Counted from the first letter of the stretch, positions 16,509 to 25,205 are shown. The stretch is DNA of 64,000 nucleotides from an uncultured Slackia sp. (GCA_934661005.1 CAKUIK010000001.1:1-64000); one strand, 5' to 3'. Numbers and translations are program-made. The notes: generated by a model from the sequence alone, not told the origin.

Positions 16509-17777
16509 TTACTCTTGCGCAGCCTGGGCAGCAGCAGCCTCGTCGGCAGCGATCTTCTGAGCGACAGCACCCTTGGGTCCGAGCTCAGGAATCAGCAGGA
16601 TGAACAGCGCGGAAATCAGGAACACTGCGCTTTCAAGGCCGAGGTTCAGGACGTAGGAGCCAACGGCAACCGAGGATACCAGAACGGGGACGAAGTAGGA
16701 AAGAAGCAGGCCAACGGTGGAAATGAGGCCGCCGGCAGAACCTGCGTACTTGCCGCGAATCTCGGGCAAAGCGAAGGGCATAGCCTGAACGATGGGGCCA
16801 TTGATGGCGCCGAATGCACCGGAGCACACCATGATAGCCATGAGCAGCGGAATCGACGGGATGCTGCCAGACATGATGACGCCAGCCCAGAAGTACACCA
16901 TGAGCAGAGTACCAATGGCGATCGTGACGACCAGGTAGGGCTTCCACTTGCCGAGGCGAGCGCACACCATGGGACCAATAAGCGAGCCAATGATGGAGCC
17001 GAAAGCGGCGCAAGAAGCGATAAGGCCGGCGGTGACAGGCTCAACGCCGCAGGAGAGGATGAGCGCCTGCGGGATGAACGCGGCGAACGCGGTGCAGGAA
17101 GCGAGCGACAGGCCATAGCTCAAAGCGATGAACCAGACGTTGCGGCTCTTAGCGGCAACCTTGAAGTACTTGAGCGGGGAGTCACCAGCGGGAGCAGCCA
17201 TAACGGGAGCGCCTTCGGGAGCATCCTTGAGCATGATGAACCAAATAATGGTCACAACGGTAAGGGCGATGGCGGCGGTGAGGTAGCTCATGAACACGCT
17301 GCCGAACATGGGGGCAACCATCTGGGCCAAGATAACGCCCAGGCCAGCGGATCCGAAGAAGAAGCCCATAGCGATCTGGGTCTGCTCCATGAACCATGCG
17401 CTGAAGATTTTCACGAGGTTCGAGTTAAGGGCAGAGATGCCAGCGCCGAGCATGAACATGGCGACCATCTGCAGTGCGAACGAATCGCTGAACGTGCGCA
17501 GGAACGCGCCGAGCACAGCGATGACCATGCAAACCTCAACGACCTTCTTGGGCCCAATGCGGTCGCCCAAGGTGCCCGCGGGAATGCTCAAGAACACTGC
17601 CGTAAGCATCGGCATGAGCATGAGCATCGAGAAGCCGGCTTCGTCGATCGAGAACATCGGCATGATGTAAACCGCGAGGGCCGAGACTTGGTACTGCATG
17701 TAGTTCGACAACACGCATACCAGGCAGACAACAATCATCACGACCCAGCGATAAGGGGAAAGCTTCGGTTTATCCAT
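16509..17777 (-). CDS. MFS transporter (second of a tandem pair)
   Basis: A 422-residue, 12-segment major facilitator. It has the MFS loop motif SIPAGTLGDRIGPKKV between segments 2 and 3 and an opening (YMQYQVSALAVYIMPMF) matching its neighbour. The C-terminal tail is Ala-rich. It begins 16 bp after the esterase gene ends, so co-transcription is nearly certain. The context suggests transport of an ester compound or its hydrolysis product; that is inference. Confidence 0.85.
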   Translation of the reverse strand: MDKPKLSPYRWVVMIVVCLVCVLSNYMQYQVSALAVYIMPMFSIDEAGFSMLMLMPMLTAVFLSIPAGTLGDRIGPKKVVEVCMVIAVLGAFLRTFSDSFALQMVAMFMLGAGISALNSNLVKIFSAWFMEQTQIAMGFFFGSAGLGVILAQMVAPMFGSVFMSYLTAAIALTVVTIIWFIMLKDAPEGAPVMAAPAGDSPLKYFKVAAKSRNVWFIALSYGLSLASCTAFAAFIPQALILSCGVEPVTAGLIASCAAFGSIIGSLIGPMVCARLGKWKPYLVVTIAIGTLLMVYFWAGVIMSGSIPSIPLLMAIMVCSGAFGAINGPIVQAMPFALPEIRGKYAGSAGGLISTVGLLLSYFVPVLVSSVAVGSYVLNLGLESAVFLISALFILLIPELGPKGAVAQKIAADEAAAAQAAQE

Positions 17778-17793
17778 AGTGAATCACCTGTTC

Positions 17794-19311
17794 TTATTCG
17801 CTCAAGAGGCACTCGTCGAAGGCGGGACGCAGCAACTCGCGATCGGTTGCATTGCGGTCGAGTTCGACATGCCATTCGTTTTCGCCCATGACCATGCATG
17901 CGCGGCCTTCGCCATAGGTGGGCCACTCCAGGCCATCGGGGCCAACCGGCTTGCCCGTTGCGGCAAACGCGGCCCAAGCATCGTTCATCTCGTCGGCGAG
18001 ATGCAGTGGGGGCACTTCGCCCGTAAGATTCTGCGCCAGATCTTCCAGATGCGTATTGTGCATCACGAACGGGAGTTCAATAGCGTGGCACGAGCCCATG
18101 CCGGGAACCTTCGATGCATAGGTGAACATATAAAAGTATGCATCGTCATGGCCGGACTGGTATTCGGACATAAGCTCGGAGCCGATGATGAAGCCAATCT
18201 TGTTCGTGTAGTCCATGTAGCGCTGCGCGGGATCGACATCGGCATGGGCATTGGCGAACAGCTCTTCGTACTTGTCGCTGTCGAGCTTGCCGTCAAAGTG
18301 GAACACGGCCTGATGGCGCCACCACACGGGCATGTCTTTCACGATGTCGTCGAAATACAGGCCCCAATAGTTGAACTCGTCGGCATTCGTGCCAATGAGC
18401 AGCTTAATACCCGACGCCGCACCATCTTTGAAGGCCTTCATGGGCTTGCGCGGAATGTAATTGCCATCGCAGGTCGGGCCAAAGATGAGCGAAATGTCCT
18501 GGATGTACTTGTCGAAGAACTGGTTGTTGAAGACGTCCATGATCTCTTCGGTGGTCTTCTCGCACATCTCGGCCATGTTGGAGCAGCCCATCATGTGCAT
18601 GAAGTCTTCGGCATACGGGGCGGTGTTCTCGGGGGCGTTGTAAATCTGAATGGGACCAGATTCGCAAATTACCTTCTGGAAGAGACCCTTCGCCGCGGGC
18701 GTCACCATAAGCAGACCAGCGCTGCCCGAACCGGCAGACTCGCCAAACAGCGTGACGTTGGAGGGGTCGCCGCCGAAGTTCTCAATGCACTTCTGCACCC
18801 ACTTCAGAGCTGCAACCTGGTCCATCGTTCCCAGGTATCCAGATTCCTGGTAATCTTCACCGCCAGGAACGGTCGCGAAATTCATGAAGCCAAACAGGTT
18901 CACGCGATAGTTCACGGTGACGATGATTACGTCGTGGCGATCGGTGAAGTTCGTGCCGTCGTAGAGCGGATCGGAGGAGCCGCCTTCGACATACGCGCCG
19001 CCATGCAGGTAGACCATAACAGGCAGATTCTTCTTCGAAGAATCCTTGACCCACACGTTAAGCGTCAAGCAGTCTTCGCTCTGCTCGCGCTTCGAAGCGG
19101 CCATAACCGGGTCGAACTTCTGCATTGCAGAATAGCCGAGCTTGGTGCAATCGATTTCAGCATCGCTTGCATCGGGCTCCACGGGCGGCTTCCAACGCAA
19201 ACCGTCCACTGGCGGCTTTGCATACGGAATGCCCAGATATGCCTCTCCGCCACGGGACGTGCGAGTTCCCCTGAGCACGCCATATGGAGTCGTTACCTTC
19301 AATTCATCCAT
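17794..19311 (-). CDS. Type B carboxylesterase
   Basis: An alpha/beta-hydrolase of the COesterase family, about 505 residues. The nucleophile elbow is FGESAGSGSAG. The oxyanion-hole region is YLHGGAYVEGGSSDPLYDG. GIPYAKPP and EDCLTLNVWV are family marks. It has no signal peptide, so it is cytoplasmic. The start at 19311 follows AGGAGGAATC. It is transcribed away from the MerR gene through a promoter carrying a dyad in a 19-bp spacer. With the two MFS genes it may form a system to take up and hydrolyse, or to detoxify and export, an ester. Confidence 0.9.
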   Translation of the reverse strand: MDELKVTTPYGVLRGTRTSRGGEAYLGIPYAKPPVDGLRWKPPVEPDASDAEIDCTKLGYSAMQKFDPVMAASKREQSEDCLTLNVWVKDSSKKNLPVMVYLHGGAYVEGGSSDPLYDGTNFTDRHDVIIVTVNYRVNLFGFMNFATVPGGEDYQESGYLGTMDQVAALKWVQKCIENFGGDPSNVTLFGESAGSGSAGLLMVTPAAKGLFQKVICESGPIQIYNAPENTAPYAEDFMHMMGCSNMAEMCEKTTEEIMDVFNNQFFDKYIQDISLIFGPTCDGNYIPRKPMKAFKDGAASGIKLLIGTNADEFNYWGLYFDDIVKDMPVWWRHQAVFHFDGKLDSDKYEELFANAHADVDPAQRYMDYTNKIGFIIGSELMSEYQSGHDDAYFYMFTYASKVPGMGSCHAIELPFVMHNTHLEDLAQNLTGEVPPLHLADEMNDAWAAFAATGKPVGPDGLEWPTYGEGRACMVMGENEWHVELDRNATDRELLRPAFDECLLSE

Positions 19312-19363
19312 GATTCCTCCTGTCGAATGGGGCGACCAAGTTGGCCGCCATCGAACATGGCAA

Positions 19364-19394
19364 AGGTTACGACCTTGTTTCACACAAGGGTCAA
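19364..19394 (-). promoter_or_regulatory. MerR-type promoter and operator of the esterase-MFS-MFS operon
   Basis: On the minus strand TTGACC (19394-19389), a 19-bp spacer, then TAACCT (19369-19364). The over-long spacer is filled by a dyad; on the plus strand it reads CCTTGTTTCACACAAGGGT (19373-19391). A 19-bp spacer with a central dyad is the hallmark of promoters activated by MerR proteins. The -10 is weak. Confidence 0.65.
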
Positions 19395-19504
19395 GCGGGA
19401 TTCTGAAAATAAATTGCTGCGGTTTTAAAGAACATTTCACCTGATGAATAGCATAATCACCTCGAGAGGGCGATTTTATTCGCAGTGAGCGAAGCTACAA
19501 TAAG

Positions 19505-19523
19505 CCTTGTATTGCACAAGGGT
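19505..19523 (+). promoter_or_regulatory. Second MerR operator, in front of the merR-type gene
   Basis: CCTTGTATTGCACAAGGGT matches the esterase-side operator at 16 of 19 positions and is the same dyad. It lies just downstream of a -10-like TACAAT (19496-19501) and 13 bp before the start codon, a position suited to autorepression. Confidence 0.65.
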
Positions 19524-19535
19524 TTGGGGGAACCA

Positions 19536-20405
19536 ATGGAGAAGCAACGTCGCACCGAACAAGACAACTTGGCGGCAATCAACCCGCTGCTCGGCGCTTC
19601 AATCAAGCAAACGGCACGCACCTATGGCCTTACGATTGACGCGCTGTACTACTACGAGCGCATCGGACTCGTCGTTCCCGCTCGAAACCCCGTTAATGGC
19701 TACCGCATATACCGTGGTGGCGATTTCTTTAGGCTCAATATCATTACGGAGCTGTCGGGCATGGGGTTTTCCCTCACGCAAATCAAAGATTACCTCGCAA
19801 CGCATTCCCTCTCGTCAACCATGAAGCTCATGAATGACGAGCTCTCGCTTATCGACGCGGAAATTCGCCAACTCAACGAGAAGAAGGCGAGCGTGTTCGA
19901 AAGCATGCAGCGCTATGCGAGCGCAATCGCCGACGCTCGCTCGGAAAATATCACCATCACCCATATTCCGAAACGAGAATGCCTGCTTGTTTCGGAAGAC
20001 ACGCTTCGATACGACATCGTGCCGCGCGCGTTTGCGGCATGCGCGATAAAGCACGGAGTTGAGCTTGGGGCGCTCCACACCACGCCGTGCTACCTAGTTG
20101 ACACGTCTCGCCCACTCGATGACCTCGGGTGCTTCGTTCCGTATGCCATTCTTCTGTATTCCGAAATGCTCCCCTGCAAGGCCGATTTCAAAATTGAGGC
20201 AGGGCTCTACGCCTCCTGCACGTTCCAGGGATCATTCCGTGAAATCGCGCGTCACTACGACCGCATATCGGCCTACATAAAAGAGCAAGGCTACCAAGAG
20301 GAACCGGGCGCATTAGAGTTTTGCCTGATTGGCGAATATGAATCACATGATCAGAGCGAATACGTCAGTCGACTTGAAATACCCGTATCGCCCATCTCTG
20401 AATAG
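19536..20405 (+). CDS. MerR-family regulator with GyrI-like effector domain
   Basis: A transcription factor of about 289 residues. The winged HTH at about residues 20-90 (SIKQTARTYGLTIDALYYYER, then VNGYRIY) is MerR type. A dimerisation coiled coil runs to about 130. The C-terminal half resembles a GyrI/BmrR-like effector domain that binds small hydrophobic or cationic ligands. No cysteine metal site is seen, so a drug or metabolite sensor is more likely than a metal sensor. The start MEKQRR at 19536 follows GGGGGAA. Matched operators lie before this gene and before the divergent esterase operon. Confidence 0.85.
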   Translation: MEKQRRTEQDNLAAINPLLGASIKQTARTYGLTIDALYYYERIGLVVPARNPVNGYRIYRGGDFFRLNIITELSGMGFSLTQIKDYLATHSLSSTMKLMNDELSLIDAEIRQLNEKKASVFESMQRYASAIADARSENITITHIPKRECLLVSEDTLRYDIVPRAFAACAIKHGVELGALHTTPCYLVDTSRPLDDLGCFVPYAILLYSEMLPCKADFKIEAGLYASCTFQGSFREIARHYDRISAYIKEQGYQEEPGALEFCLIGEYESHDQSEYVSRLEIPVSPISE

Positions 20406-20415
20406 TAGTTTCTTT

Positions 20416-20451
20416 AAGTAACCTAGTTGCTATTTGCTACTAGGTTACTTT
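20416..20451. terminator. Bidirectional terminator between merR-type gene and tsaE
   Basis: AAGTAACCTAGT pairs with ACTAGGTTACTT between two convergent genes, followed by TTCTTTT on the plus strand. Confidence 0.8.
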
Positions 20452-20520
20452 CTTTTAGGCTTGTAGTTTTTAATTACCTATTTACTCAGAGTAAATTAGG
20501 ATACTAATTCCTTCAACAAA

Positions 20521-20973
20521 CTAAAACAGCCCACAAGACAGCTCGTGCGCGCGGTCGCCCGTGGCGGTTGCATCAATCGTACGCGTACCGTCGTCGGACA
20601 CTTTGAAATCGAGCACGAGGCAGTCGTCGGGCGCGGCCTCTTCGAACTTGTCGCCCCATTCCACGAGCGATACGCCGTCGCCCTCGATAATGCCGTAATA
20701 ATCAATATCTTCGAGTTCGTCGGCCTCTTCCAAGCGATACAAATCGAAGTGATACAACGGCAGGCGCCCGTCGTGATATTCGCACACCAAATTAAACGTT
20801 GGGCTCGTGGGAACCTCGGCAATGCCGAGCCCCGCAGCAAAGCCCTGCGTAAAGTGGGTTTTGCCAGCGCCTAAATCGCCTACGAGCAAAATCACGTCAC
20901 CCGCCTGCGCGCGCTCGGAAATCGAGCGGGCGAGCTGCTGGGTTTCTTCAACGCTATGGCTGATAAACGACAT
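20521..20973 (-). CDS. tsaE: tRNA threonylcarbamoyladenosine biosynthesis ATPase TsaE
   Basis: A small P-loop ATPase that works with TsaB/TsaD to form the t6A modification at position 37 of ANN-decoding tRNAs. The Walker A (LLVGDLGAGKTHFTQG), the PTSPTFNLV segment and the LYHFDLYRLE block are diagnostic. About 150 residues, normal. The start at 20973 follows GGGAAGG. tsaB and tsaD are not in the window. Confidence 0.95.
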   Translation of the reverse strand: MSFISHSVEETQQLARSISERAQAGDVILLVGDLGAGKTHFTQGFAAGLGIAEVPTSPTFNLVCEYHDGRLPLYHFDLYRLEEADELEDIDYYGIIEGDGVSLVEWGDKFEEAAPDDCLVLDFKVSDDGTRTIDATATGDRAHELSCGLF

Positions 20974-20995
20974 GCGAGCCTTCCCTTCCAAATAA

Positions 20996-21031
20996 AAAAT
21001 GGGTCAGAGCAACCTTCTCTCTGACCCATTC
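20996..21031 (-). terminator. Rho-independent terminator
   Basis: AATGGGTCAGAG pairs with CTCTGACCCATT, then TTTTTATTTGG on the minus strand. It stops transcripts coming from the aldolase side and the structured segment before tsaE. Confidence 0.85.
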
Positions 21032-21063
21032 AAAATAGCGTATGTTTGCGACAATGTCAGCGA

Positions 21064-21222
21064 AAAGCCGCCCGATGCATCAGGTTGGCTTAATGAAAAT
21101 GCCAGTGGCATTTTCATTCCCTTATCACGCGCCCGAGCGGGCGCGCCCAGCTAAGCTGGGCCGACGCGTACTTCGGTACGCGAGCAACGATTGAAAGCCA
21201 AGATGAAACAACGGGCGGCTTT
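21064..21222. ncRNA. Candidate multi-branched structured RNA or palindromic element
   Basis: 159 bp that fold into one closed object. An outer 11-bp helix (AAAGCCGCCCG 21064-21074 with CGGGCGGCTTT 21212-21222) encloses a second helix (CATC, 3-nt bulge, TTGGCTT with AAGCCAAGATG). That in turn encloses four consecutive hairpins at about 21092-21118, 21128-21145, 21145-21161 and 21165-21182. The last has a C(TTCG)G loop on the plus strand, the extra-stable tetraloop form. It lies between aldolase and tsaE, in the minus-strand 3' region of the aldolase gene. Strand, transcription and function are unknown; it matches no RNA family I know. Confidence 0.45.
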
Positions 21223-21248
21223 GCAGCGTCGAGCTTTTACACTGGCCG

Positions 21249-22190
21249 TTAAGCCAACGTGAAGTCTTTCTCGCCCTTGAAGACAGCCAGAGCGTCGGCG
21301 ACGCTGTAGTCGGCGAGGGTGATGGCGGAAATCGCCTTGGTCAGACGCACGGCCTCATCGAGCGAGCGCTGGTGAATGTTGCGGCCGGTCGCGTTGCCGC
21401 AGGCATGGCCGATATGGATCTGGTCATGCAGCTGCGCGAGGAACGTCTCGGCGTCGACGGTGGAACCGCCAGCGCACACAAGGCCCGTACGGCCAGCAGC
21501 GGCAGAAGCGATTGCGAGGCTTTCGGCGGAAGTGGCTTCGTCGGTGGCCTTCGGCGGGTTCACCTTCACGAAGTCGGCGCCCAGGCACAGCGCGACGCCA
21601 GCGGCACCGGCGATGAGGGCGGGAGCCTTCTCATCGGCAACAGCCTTGCCGCGAGGGTAAATCCACAGAACCACGAGCAGGCCGGCGGCATGGGCCTCGG
21701 CGATGAGTTGGCCAGCCTCAGCGAGCATGGTGCTTTCATATTCGGAGCCCAGGTAGATGGTGTAGCCCAAGCCCACCACGTTCACGCCGTTGGCGCGCAT
21801 GTCGAGCACGGCTTCGAGATCGTGCAGCTGCGGGCTGTAGGGATCGTCCTGGGCGGTTTTCACGAGGTTGGTCTTCGAATTCATCTTGACCAGGTAGTTC
21901 ACCTCGGGATAATCGGCAGCGTAGCGAGCAACGAGGCCGCGCTGACCGGCGCACACGCCGCAGACGCCTTCGCTGGCGATTTTGAACAGGTGCTCGGGAT
22001 CGAGGTCGGCGAGGTCGATGCCCTCACCGTAGAAGTCGCCATTGAGGTGCTCGACCTTCTGGTCGCATGCGAACAGCATCAAACGGCCGGTACCGCGCGT
22101 AGCGGCCATATAGTTGTCAATGTACGTCTCGCGAGCGTCGGCGCTCACGTCAGCGGGAACCTTCACCTGATCACGGGTGATTTCGGGCAT
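21249..22190 (-). CDS. Class I fructose-bisphosphate aldolase, DhnA type
   Basis: A Schiff-base aldolase of the archaeal/DhnA family that would cleave fructose 1,6-bisphosphate in glycolysis. The active-site lysine lies in ADFVKVNPPK. The acidic and glycine-rich phosphate-binding region (LVCAGGSTVD, GHACGNATGRNIHQ) and LWIYPRGKAV are as in this family. About 313 residues. The start at 22190 follows a perfect AAGGAGG. LsrF-like and DhnA-like enzymes share the fold, so FBP is the most likely but not a certain substrate. It is monocistronic and followed by the structured element. Confidence 0.85.
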   Translation of the reverse strand: MPEITRDQVKVPADVSADARETYIDNYMAATRGTGRLMLFACDQKVEHLNGDFYGEGIDLADLDPEHLFKIASEGVCGVCAGQRGLVARYAADYPEVNYLVKMNSKTNLVKTAQDDPYSPQLHDLEAVLDMRANGVNVVGLGYTIYLGSEYESTMLAEAGQLIAEAHAAGLLVVLWIYPRGKAVADEKAPALIAGAAGVALCLGADFVKVNPPKATDEATSAESLAIASAAAGRTGLVCAGGSTVDAETFLAQLHDQIHIGHACGNATGRNIHQRSLDEAVRLTKAISAITLADYSVADALAVFKGEKDFTLA

Positions 22191-22379
22191 GTCGTTCCTC
22201 CTTGTGAAGATACGGTTTGCAAACGTCAGCGCGACAAACAAAATAACAACAGCTTCGCGCATGACCAATCAAGTTTAGCCGATGCCGCGCAGCTTCGAAG
22301 GGCTTTCACGGAAACGGCAATCACGCCGCCGCAGACGGCACGATTTCACTGGTGGGCGCCACGGAATGCGCACGCGGCG

Positions 22380-23198
22380 CTATTCCGCATAAGGAATAGC
22401 AGGGAACGGCGGCTCGAGCGCACGCTTGAATGCGTAGGAGTCCACACGCTTGGTCACACGCTCAACTTCAGCCGCATCGTAGCCAGCGGCAATGAGCTGG
22501 TCGACGCTTTTGCCGCGTTCCTTGTAATCGATAAGCAGCTTGTCGAGCTCGGCATAGGTGGTGCCGAGCGAAGCTTCGTCTTGCTGGCCAGGAGCAAGCT
22601 CGGCACTCGGCGGCTTCACGAGCACATGCTCGGGAATGGGAGCAACCCGCCCCGCCGCTTCGGCACGCGCATTCACCCAGCGCGATACCGCGTACACGTC
22701 GGTTTTATACAGCCCGCCAATGGGGGCATACGCGCCAGCCGTATCGCCGTAGAGCGTGGAATAGCCCATCATGGCTTCGCTCTTGTTGCCCGTGTTCACC
22801 ATGGTCCACCCATAGAAATTCGCGAGCGCCATAAGCACGATCATGCGGCATCGCGCCTGGGTGTTCTCGCCCGCCGTAGAGCGATCGAAGCTCGGGCACA
22901 GGTTCGACAGTTGGCCCTCGAACACGCGATATGCCTCCGCGATGCTCACGCGCTCGGCACGAATTCCCAGGTTAAGGGCAAGTTCTTGGGCATCGACCAA
23001 AGAGTGCTCAGTGGAATAAGGGCCAGGGAGCATGTAGCCGTGCACGTTTTCGGCGCCGAATGCGTCCACGCACATGCACGCCACCAAGCTCGAATCGATT
23101 CCGCCCGAAAGGCCCAGCACCACGCCTTGGGACCCTATGCCTCCCACGAATTCCTTCAAGCCCGCAACGCAGGCCGCATATTGTTGCTCAGCGTTCAT
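22380..23198 (-). CDS. nadE: NAD synthetase, ammonia-dependent form
   Basis: Amidates nicotinic acid adenine dinucleotide to NAD. The N-type ATP pyrophosphatase loop LGLSGGIDSSLVA is intact, as are NTGNKSEAMMGYSTLYGD and ELAPGQQDEASLG. About 272 residues with no N-terminal nitrilase domain, so it uses free ammonia rather than glutamine, which fits the ammonium theme of the window. The ATG at 23198 follows AAAGGAAG. Confidence 0.95.
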   Translation of the reverse strand: MNAEQQYAACVAGLKEFVGGIGSQGVVLGLSGGIDSSLVACMCVDAFGAENVHGYMLPGPYSTEHSLVDAQELALNLGIRAERVSIAEAYRVFEGQLSNLCPSFDRSTAGENTQARCRMIVLMALANFYGWTMVNTGNKSEAMMGYSTLYGDTAGAYAPIGGLYKTDVYAVSRWVNARAEAAGRVAPIPEHVLVKPPSAELAPGQQDEASLGTTYAELDKLLIDYKERGKSVDQLIAAGYDAAEVERVTKRVDSYAFKRALEPPFPAIPYAE

Positions 23199-23283
23199 CG
23201 CACGCACTTCCTTTCAACGTTATCGAGAGTCTAGCCCAAGGCTGTTTCGGGGGCATTTCGAATATCGCGCGGCACGAAAAAAC

Positions 23284-23318
23284 AAAGAAAGCGGCCGCGC
23301 GCCATTGCGCAGCCGCTT
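23284..23318 (-). terminator. Rho-independent terminator after hypB
   Basis: GCGGC-GCGC pairs with GCGC-GC-GGCCGC around a 4-nt loop and is followed on the minus strand by TTTCTTTGTTTTTT. Confidence 0.8.
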
Positions 23319-23414
23319 GAATGCAAAAAACGATGCCGGTTTTCGATGATTCATCGGACGCTTTCCCACCCTGCAAGACGAGGGTCGGCAGCGGCGATTC
23401 TCGAAACGCCGCCT

Positions 23415-24074
23415 TTAGGCCTGCTGGAGCGCATGGATGCGATCGCGCAGCCAATCGGCCCAGGCATCCACGCCTTCGCCCTTCGTCGCGGCGATGGGGA
23501 AAATGGGCGCCTTCGGGTTGAGCTGGGCGACTTCATCGCGGAACGCCTTCTCGTCGAAATTGAACACGCTCATGGTGTCGACCTTGTTCAGGATAATGGC
23601 CTCGCTCGCCTGGAAAACGCCCGGGTACTTCAGCGGCTTGTCGTCGCCTTCGGGCACAGACAGAATCATGACCTTGGCGCCTTCGCCCAAGTCGAAATCG
23701 GTGGGGCACACGAGATTGCCCACATTTTCGACGATGATGAGGTCGAGGTTGTCCAAGTCAAGCGCATCGACCGCGCGGCGAATCATGTCGCTTTCAAGAT
23801 GGCATGCGCCACCCGTGTTGATTTGCACCGCGGCAATGCCCTGAGCGCCAATGCGCTTCGCGTCGACGTCGCTGGCGATGTCGCCCTCGATAACAGCGAT
23901 GTTGAACTCATCGCGCAGCGCTTCAATGGTCGCCAAAATGGTGGACGTTTTGCCCGAACCGGGACTCGCAAGCAAGTCGAGCACGAATACGCGCTTCTCG
24001 GCGAACAAGGCACGGTTTTCCTGCGCAAGGCGGTCGTTCTTGTCGAGAATGGGTTGCTTCATATCTATTTGCAT
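23415..24074 (-). CDS. hypB: Hydrogenase nickel-incorporation GTPase HypB
   Basis: A SIMIBI-class GTPase that delivers nickel to [NiFe]-hydrogenase precursors together with HypA. The Walker A (LLASPGSGKTSTI), VIEGDIASDVDA and the metal-site motif INTGGACHLE are present, with VENVGNLVCPT following. No His-rich N-terminus is present, so it probably does not store nickel. 219 residues. The start has GAGGAGG. It is divergent from map and 1.5 kb from hypA, so the two partners are not in one operon. No hydrogenase structural gene is in the window. Confidence 0.95.
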   Translation of the reverse strand: MQIDMKQPILDKNDRLAQENRALFAEKRVFVLDLLASPGSGKTSTILATIEALRDEFNIAVIEGDIASDVDAKRIGAQGIAAVQINTGGACHLESDMIRRAVDALDLDNLDLIIVENVGNLVCPTDFDLGEGAKVMILSVPEGDDKPLKYPGVFQASEAIILNKVDTMSVFNFDEKAFRDEVAQLNPKAPIFPIAATKGEGVDAWADWLRDRIHALQQA

Positions 24075-24320
24075 GGGATTCCTCCTCTTCTGACGCTGCG
24101 CTCAGTGTAGTGCATTTCGCGCGCGATGCGACGCACGGAAGCGGCGCAAGCACACCAATGGCACGTATCGCGGGGAGGCGGCGCTGGGGGCAAAATGGAC
24201 GAATCGTCGATTGTTTCCCTTGGCTTTCTTTCTGTGATGACCTCATTTGCAATGAGCGCTACAATATCGCAAATCAATTTTGCGGCCGATCGCGGCCGCC
24301 CGAGCGAAACGAGGATTGCA

Positions 24321-25205
24321 ATGTACGACGGCGAAGGCCAGCCGGGACGCAACGACGAATGCTGGTGCGGCAGCGGCAAAAAGTACAAGAAATGCCATTG
24401 GCAAACCGACGAGCGCCTGCAAGAACTCTACGACAAGGGCTTCGAAGTGCCCACACGCGACATTCTGAAAGGCCCTGCCGACATCGAGGCCATTAAGGCA
24501 AGCGCCGCCATTAACGTGGGCGTGCTTGACATGGTTGCCGAGCGCATTGCGCCCGGCGTGTCCACCGAAGAAATCGACCAGTGGATTTACGACTACACCA
24601 TCGAGCACGGCGGCACGCCGGCCGATTTGGGCTACGGCGGTTTCCCGAAAAGCGTCTGCACGTCCATCAACGACGTCATTTGCCACGGCATCCCCTGCAA
24701 AGAGGACGTGCTGAAAGAGGGCGACATCGTCAACATCGACTGCTCCACCATTCTTGATGGCTATTACAGCGATTCTTCGCGCATGTTCTGCATTGGCGAA
24801 GTCTCGCCCGAGCGCCGCCGCCTGGTCGAAGAAACCAAGAAGGCCGTGGAAGCGGGCCTTGCCGCCATTAAGCCTTGGGGGCTTTTGGGCGATGTGGGAG
24901 CCGCTGTGCACGAATACGCCAAAGCGCAGGGCTATTCGGTCGTGCGCGAATACGGCGGACACGGCTGCGGTTTCGAATTCCACGAAGACCCGTTCGTGAG
25001 CTTCGTGAGCGAGCCGGGCGAAGGCATGGTGCTTGTGCCAGGCATGACGTTCACCATTGAGCCTATGGTGAACGCGGGCGCGCCCGACATTGACTCGAGC
25101 GACCCGAACGGCTGGACGGTGCGCACCGCCGATGGCAGCGACACAGCCCAATGGGAAGTTCAGGTTTTGATCACCGAAACTGGATATGAGCTTTTGAGCT
25201 GGTAA
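24321..25205 (+). CDS. map: Type I methionine aminopeptidase with N-terminal SEC-C zinc motif
   Basis: Removes N-terminal Met from nascent proteins. The N-terminal 35 residues carry a SEC-C motif (PGRNDECWCGSGKKYKKCHW), a small zinc element also found on SecA. Residues about 45-294 are the pita-bread catalytic domain with metal ligands in NIDCSTILDGYYSD, the H of GHGCGFEFHE, and FTIEPM. At 294 residues the length is that of SEC-C-tagged MetAPs. The start at 24321 follows GAGG. It is not linked to infA/adk as in many bacteria. Confidence 0.95.
   Translation: MYDGEGQPGRNDECWCGSGKKYKKCHWQTDERLQELYDKGFEVPTRDILKGPADIEAIKASAAINVGVLDMVAERIAPGVSTEEIDQWIYDYTIEHGGTPADLGYGGFPKSVCTSINDVICHGIPCKEDVLKEGDIVNIDCSTILDGYYSDSSRMFCIGEVSPERRRLVEETKKAVEAGLAAIKPWGLLGDVGAAVHEYAKAQGYSVVREYGGHGCGFEFHEDPFVSFVSEPGEGMVLVPGMTFTIEPMVNAGAPDIDSSDPNGWTVRTADGSDTAQWEVQVLITETGYELLSW

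Noticed and set aside
17779..19428. Long plus-strand frame opposite the carboxylesterase
   Set aside because: Shadow of the esterase coding strand; His/Ala/Val-rich composition and no family similarity.
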